From contig CM059975.1 in assembly GCA_030490835.1 (NCBI GenBank), positions 36,488,133 through 36,552,132 of the forward strand: a stretch of 64,000 nt of DNA, read 5' to 3'. A program made the position numbers and the translations under genes. Under the pieces are notes generated by a model. That model saw only the letters and a program-made list of their open reading frames with translations, had not been told where the DNA came from and ran no database searches. The DNA comes from Annona cherimola. Taxonomy: Eukaryota > Streptophyta > Magnoliopsida > Magnoliales > Annonaceae. This document shows positions 58,877 through 64,000 of this stretch, one piece after another; the stretch's first letter is position 1; every line of letters begins with the position of its first letter.

Positions 58877-58959
58877 AATAGCGAATCTACTTTTTAGCTG
58901 GCGAATCTGCTTTTAGCTGGCAGGCTGATAGCGGTCACTGCGAATCAATAATAGAAACT

Positions 58960-60075
58960 TTAACAGGGTGAAGATAAGGATGGAGTAGAGATCTCCATAT
59001 CACTATCTTCATCTTCAAGTTGGCTTTCAAACATAAGTTCGAAAGCTTTCTTTTTTAATTCTTTTCCAGATAAATTTGGAAATAGTCTTTTAGCAGCAGT
59101 GAGAGCTCCTTTGAAAGTATCTCTGGCTTCCTTAGTTTCTTTAAGGTCTTGAAGAGATGTAAAACTTGCAGAACTAATTAATTTCTCTGCAATTTGAGAA
59201 GCTTTTTTCTCCTAATGCCTTTTCTTCCAACTCTCAGAATATAGAATATAGTCCATATCGAATTTAGGCCACCACTTCAAATAAGAAGTATAAGAGATAT
59301 AGCTGGTGGTTGCAGTATCTATATAGAAAGTGAAATCTCATCTAATGATCTATGGGACTGATTCTCTGATAACAAATTCATTTAGCTTTATCGTATCATT
59401 AGGATCAAAAGATAAATGAGGAATTAGGTCTTCAGAGAGAATGGACCTGTGGAAGCCCCAGTGGTCCCAAAATTTTTCATAAAACCACACCGGAATCTGC
59501 TGAGATGGTTTTACCAGATTAAATCAAATCCACCAGGAATGAGTAAAAATGAGATTCTGTCTCAAAAAGACCTTCTTCCATACATCTTGATAGTCCTAAT
59601 AATTGTATTTTCTATAATAATATTCTTCATCTATAGCATGACGATCATGGAAAGGAATATAGGTGTTTGGATTAGGGGTTGGCATTCATATAGAGGGATA
59701 ATCCTTTGAATAAACATTTTTGAATATTGAATGCCATTGCTATTTTTTACTTTAACATGATCTATAGCGACTGAATTGGTTTCTATAAGGATTTTTTCAT
59801 AGTAATATACCTCTTTCCCTGGGACATGAGGGACGAACCATTCATATCTAGAAAGATACTTCTAGTAAATCATCCAGGAGGTATCTCTTATAGCTTGTGA
59901 CTCCGTGTCACTAGAAGAGAAGAATGTTATAGAAGGGAGATTTTTCTTGCACATATTATTATCAACTTCTTCCAGATATAAAAATATTTGATCGTTGTGC
60001 ATCTCAAAATTATAGTTCTTTGGAGAAACTGTTATAAGAGAAGCGGGTGATTTGCCCTAAGGGGACTTTTCTATA
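58960..60075 (-). pseudogene. Endogenous caulimovirid polyprotein, region after RNase H to the stop codon
   Basis: Minus-strand translation, with stops and frame changes, gives tryptophan-rich passages (H-S-W-W-I near 59530, I-P-V-W-F-Y-E near 59485, K-W-W-P-K-F near 59265) and a helical C-terminus ending S-L-S-S-P-C then TAA at 58962-58960. It directly follows the RNase H remnant and precedes the intergenic promoter. I recognise it as the C-terminal part of the same type of polyprotein. Its function is unknown to me. Confidence 0.6.
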
Positions 60076-60696
60076 GCTTGAGTAGGGGCTGAGCTTGATG
60101 ACGCTATTGCTTAGATCCCTGCAAGAATTCTCTTGATAAAAAATCACGGAGAGAGTTATTTTTATATATATTCAATTTCAAAATCAAATTGTGCTAGGGT
60201 GGCTTGCCACCTGGCAAAAATATGCTTAGAAACTTCATTTTTAACGTCTTTTTCTAATATATGTTTAGCGGCTTGACAATCTACTCTTAATAGGAATGGT
60301 TTATTGAGTAGATCTCCTTGAAAGCAAGCATTTCTTATTTTATAGTAGGGAATTTTTTACAAGTCTCGTTCCACAGTCCTGAAGTGAAACGAACTAGCTG
60401 TTCCTTATTTTCAAGGGTTTTTTGTTTTAATATCCCACCATATACTTCATCTGAGGCATCAATTTCTACAATTTTAAAAAGATCTGAATCTGCTAGATGA
60501 AGGCAAGGAAGACATTTAACCTTTTGCTTTATATTTTAACAGCTTTAGTGTGCTCATCTGTCCAATGAGAATGATTTTTTCTAAGTCTTTTGAGAAGAAT
60601 AGCTCTGTCAAAAGCCAACTTCTCATAAAACTTAGAAACATAATTTAAGCATCCAAGGAACCTTTGAAGTTGTGTTTTATCTTTTATAACATCCAA
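60076..60696 (-). pseudogene. Endogenous caulimovirid reverse transcriptase end and RNase H
   Basis: Starting at 60696 on the minus strand, the translation reads Q-L-Q-R-F-L-G-C-L-N-Y-V (the end of the reverse transcriptase), then an RNase H domain with E-I-D-A-S-D-E-V-Y-G-G (about 60470). Three frames later come the L-R-V-D-C-Q-A-A-K (about 60280) and I-F-A-R-W-Q-A (about 60210) passages, ending D-F-L-S-R-E-F-L-Q (about 60130). At least three frameshifts and several stops are present. The polymerase palm domain is missing: the viral text stops at the right bracketing repeat. Motif order and spacing are caulimovirid. Confidence 0.85.
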
Positions 60697-61065
60697 GGAT
60701 TTATATGTGCGTTCGGCGGCTTCCGAAATCGATTCAAACTAGAAGAGGAAAAAGCTGCCGTTTTCTTTTTCTACTGCATGATGTGACCACTAAAAAAAAG
60801 ACGCAATGAGGAGGGGTTCGAACTAGCAGAACTCGGGTCCGTGAGCGTAAATTACTGTTACGTGAGATCTTCAATGGCTAGCATGAGAAACCGCACCGCC
60901 AATCCACTACACCCACGGAATCACGCCCAAACACGCGTAACCGAGTACTCCATACCATCCTTGACCTGTAAATAGGACCCTGAGGCCCCTCATTAGGAGT
61001 CATTTTTTCATAGGAAAGTTTATGATCCCAAAAGAGAAAAAACATAAGTTTTTAACCCTTTTTTT
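60697..61065 (+). repeat. Direct repeat bracketing the viral locus, right copy
   Basis: Counterpart of 54467-54830 with the same TATA-like CTATTTACAGG-region variant (here CTGTAAATAGG, about 60967). It abuts viral sequence on its left and AT-rich satellite on its right. Confidence 0.85.
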
Positions 61066-61980
61066 ATAAATATATATATATTTAAGGCCTTCAAAATTAT
61101 ATATTATTTTCTAAAATATATATATATTCAAGGCCTTCAAAAATATATATTATTTTCTAAAATACATATACATATATATATTCAAGGCCTCCAAAAATAT
61201 ATATTATTTTGTAAAATACATATATATTAAAAGGTCTCCAAAAATATATATTATTTTCTAAAATACATACGTATATATTCAAGGCCTCCAAAAATATATA
61301 TATTATTTTTCTAAAATACATATATATAATAAAAGCTTCCAAAATATATATTATTTTCTAAAATACGTATATATATATATTAAAATACCTCCAAATATAT
61401 ATATTATTTTATAAAATACATATATATTAAAAGGCTTCCAAAAATATATATATTATTTTCAAAAATGCATGTATACATTAAAATGCCTCCAAATTAAATA
61501 CATATATATATATTATAGGCTTCTAAAAATATATATTTTATTTTCTAAAAAACATATATATATTATAGGCTTCCAAAAATATATATTGTTTTCTAAAATA
61601 CATATATATTAAGAACTTCCAAAAATATATATACATACAATTCTCCCCAAGTAGATACGCCTCAGGTGAAGGGTTGAGTTGATACACGGGGCTAAGTACT
61701 TTTTTATTAAATATATATATTAAAATCCTCCAAAAATATATATTAAAAAATAAAGATATATATAGTAAAGGCCTCAAAAAATATTTATATATAATATGTT
61801 ATTTTCTAAAAGGCCTTCAAATATATATATTATTTGGCAAATATATATACATCTTAAAGGCCTTCAAAAAATATATATATTATTTTCAAAAATATATATA
61901 TATACATACATAAACTTCTCCCCAACTAAGTACTCCCCAGGTGATGGGTTGAGTTGATACACGGAGCTAAGTACTTTTTT
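61066..61980 (+). repeat. AT-rich satellite related to the 44-52 kb array
   Basis: About 15 imperfect units of roughly 50-60 bp follow the pattern CTTCCAAAAATATATATTA, TTTTCTAAAATACATATATA, TTAAAGG. The order CCAAAAAT, TATTTTCTAAAATA, ATATATAT, GGC is the same as in the CCCGCGGG satellite, but the GC core is reduced to AAGGCC/TTAAAGG. Two inserts, 61640-61705 and 61913-61982, share a non-satellite phrase (GGTTGAGTTGATACACGG). Confidence 0.8.
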
Positions 61981-61982
61981 AT

Positions 61983-62524
61983 TATTAAAAAAAGAAGAAA
62001 ACCTTTTTACTCAAACTCGAACTTTGATGTCCCAGTAAGGCCACTATGTGAACCTGCTGCGTTGCTGGAACAAGATCATCAAACCCCCTGGTTTTCATGA
62101 TTTAAGCAATCAAATCGTTATGGATCTAAATATATCCTACTATTGCTTAGCAAGAGAGTCTTTGTAATACACCTAGTGCAGGCACTTTACCCTTACTTGA
62201 GGAATACATGTGATCCATGGGACCCTCTAAGTGGTACCTACCTATGGACATGGAAATTCAAATAGAGGGGGAAGACGCTTTGCATTGAACAGTTATAAAA
62301 ACTCTTTTCTTAAGCCATGATAGAGAATTTATAGATCCATTATGATATGTATATGTATAAATTCGACACTGATCATGCTTGAAAGCTAGGGGAGCAACTT
62401 CCACCTATGCCTCTTATTTAGGCTCGAGTGGGCCCAAAACTCTTCAGCGGGTTCGAGTGGGCCCAAAAACCTTCCAAAAGACTCAATTGGGCCCAAAATC
62501 CTCTAGCAGGCCTAGGACCCTAGG
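61983..62524. other. No gene recognised; three GGGCCCAAAA repeats
   Basis: Mixed sequence without a supported frame. At 62411-62510 a unit of about 30 bp (TCGAGTGGGCCCAAAA-like) occurs three times in tandem. Confidence 0.5.
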
Positions 62525-63196
62525 TAGGGGTGCAACTTGGGTCGGGTAGTTCCAGGTATGAGTGGAACCTACCCTTACCTATTTTTTAAAAACCTTTACC
62601 CTATCCTATTTTAGACCGGGTCGGTCCGAACCCTACCCTACCCTACCCAATTTTTTCAAGAACGGGTCGGTTCTGGTTCGGTTTCAAATCGGTTCTTAAA
62701 GAAGTCATGCATTCAAAACTGTCCACACATGAATCACTACAAAACATGTAATCTTGTTACATGCAATTAACTATATAGACATTGCAAAATGAATAATCAA
62801 TTACATGTAATTTTCTGCAATCATCAACCCAAAATGAACAATTGATTATATCCAAAATGAAGGAGCAATGTGGAATAGAATTTGACTTTTTGACTAACTA
62901 TAGTAGGAAGTAGATGCATGAGAAAATTTTGCATCGATCTCCAAGTGCATATTTCTACAACATTGTTTGACTTGCTGCAAGACGATTTTGGAGCCACCCT
63001 ACATCAATCCCAATAATGGATCCGTAGTCACCTAGAAGGTTTGAAAGCATACACAGCTTCACACATAGTTTTTAATAATATTTTTTTAAAATACAGCAAA
63101 CACATTCTGGAATTAGTCTTGATAAGGACTCATAACATGAAAATGGTAGAATGTTGGAATATAGAATATAAATGGTATAAATTAGCCACTGCCAAG
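62525..63196. mobile_element. hAT-like element, left end and part of interior
   Basis: Starts TAGGGGTGCAACTTGGGTCGGG, matching the element at 46164, preceded by ACCCTAGG as a possible left duplication. No right end appears before another left end at 63197, so the element is either truncated or split by that second insertion and completed outside the window. Confidence 0.65.
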
Positions 63197-64000
63197 TAGG
63201 GGTGTAAATCGGGTCGGGTTGACTCGGGTTGGCACAAATACAACCCTAACCCACCTTGTAAAATCACAACCCAACCCTACTTTCAACCCTACTTTTCACA
63301 TCTTAACCCAACCCTATTTCAACCCACCTCAAATCGGTTCGGTTCGGGTTAGAAATCGGGCTAATAGATTACACATGTTATCAATGCTAGTTAAAGTTTT
63401 GTTCACATGAATTTCTAAAATAATAAAAATAATGATAATTATAAAAACAATAAGTACCAATAAAAGTTCTACATAACTCAAAAGTGGAGGATAAGTTTAG
63501 TAATTGATTTGTTTTTTTGTTTCTGTATTTTTGAGCAATCGATGTCTTCTGCAAGTCAAAAAGTGAAAGCCAAGTAAAATTATTACAGTAAATTATGCAA
63601 AATAGAAAAATGAATATTATAGTCTTACTTACCTTCTTAGTTGGCTTCCAATCAAAGCTACAAACATCTTAAGTTCTCAGTTGACCTGTTATGTTATTCT
63701 AAATCACCAATGCGAGCAAATATCTAAACAACCTATTTACGATGCAATATAACCAAATAATCCAAACACAATTTCACAACTAATTATCCAAATATATTTC
63801 CAAACCAAATAAATTCAAACAACATTTGACAATCAAATAGTCAAACAAATTTCCAAACTCAACACGATTTTATTTAAATATCTAAGCAATATGAATGAAA
63901 TACACTCTCATAAATATATGTAAATACATATCTTATGAATCGGGTCGGGTCGGGTTGATCGACCCCTAACCCAACCCAACCCATTTTTAAAATCGGGTCG
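63197..64000. mobile_element. hAT-like element, left part (runs off the window)
   Basis: Starts TAGGGGTGTAAATCGGGTCG, preceded by CTGCCAAG. CGGGTTCGGG-type subterminal repeats occur at 63210-63360 and in inverted and direct form at 63935-64000. No right end lies within the window. Confidence 0.7.

Noticed and set aside
58870..58890. A plus-strand TATA box (TTTATAAATAG) as a promoter for the inverted viral piece
   Set aside because: It lies downstream of that piece and points away from it. The minus-strand TATA with its surrounding context is the better-supported promoter.
1..64000. tRNA, rRNA and known non-coding RNA genes
   Set aside because: I saw no cloverleaf-forming tRNA sequence with intact A and B boxes and no rRNA-like stretch on either strand; a covariance search would be needed to exclude small ones.

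Overview
The window is nuclear DNA of a flowering plant, most likely a dicot; I cannot name the species. The evidence is the AT-rich composition, spliced gene remnants, several classes of plant transposable elements, satellite DNA and an integrated plant pararetrovirus. I see no intact host protein-coding gene. This is repeat-dense DNA in which almost every recognisable gene is broken.

Layout. 1-1027: end of an LTR-like element whose family recurs at 35903-37665 and 47764-49345. 1631-2145: dead LINE-type RNase H remnant. 2190-2474: small terminal-inverted-repeat element with a TTA target duplication. About 3055-8805: eroded Ty3/gypsy element (LTR end and primer site at 3230, protease, RNase H and integrase remnants at 7520-8805) split by about 3.7 kb of AT-rich DNA. 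8926-11100: GC-rich patches and a CT-rich minisatellite, two of them preceded by a shared Mutator-like end motif. 12874-21298: a pseudogene of the large plant TPR/ankyrin-repeat, UvrD-like helicase protein. It has a damaged Walker A motif, frameshifts and three in-frame stops, and is interrupted by a 3.2-kb Mutator-like element with a 9-bp target duplication. That element carries its own nested 414-bp palindromic MITE, also with a 9-bp duplication. 22860-27174: two further diverged copies of the AT-rich body of that element. 27183-28221: non-autonomous hAT-like element with an 8-bp duplication.

31000-40250: a hAT transposase pseudogene split by a very long LTR-like insertion (31273-38598, duplication ACAGG), which is itself split by a second LTR-like element (35903-37665). 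41300-42300: GC-rich gene-like DNA of unknown origin. 44008-52152: a satellite array of roughly 50-58 bp units with a CCCGCGGG core and higher-order structure, interrupted by a hAT-like element (46164-47550) and an LTR-like element (47764-49345). 52844-53766: compound minisatellite built on an 11-bp unit.

54467-61065: an endogenous caulimovirid locus. It holds coat protein, zinc-knuckle and protease pieces (minus strand), an inverted upstream polyprotein piece (plus strand), RNase H and C-terminal pieces (minus strand), and two copies of the viral intergenic promoter region. Two 365-bp direct repeats bracket the locus. It is followed by an AT-rich satellite that looks like a distant cousin of the 44-52 kb array, and by two hAT-like element ends that run off the window.

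Relative order of events can be read from the nesting: hAT transposon, then long LTR, then short LTR; host gene, then Mutator-like element, then palindromic MITE; satellite, then hAT-like and LTR-like insertions. All assignments come from reading the sequence; no database search was possible.
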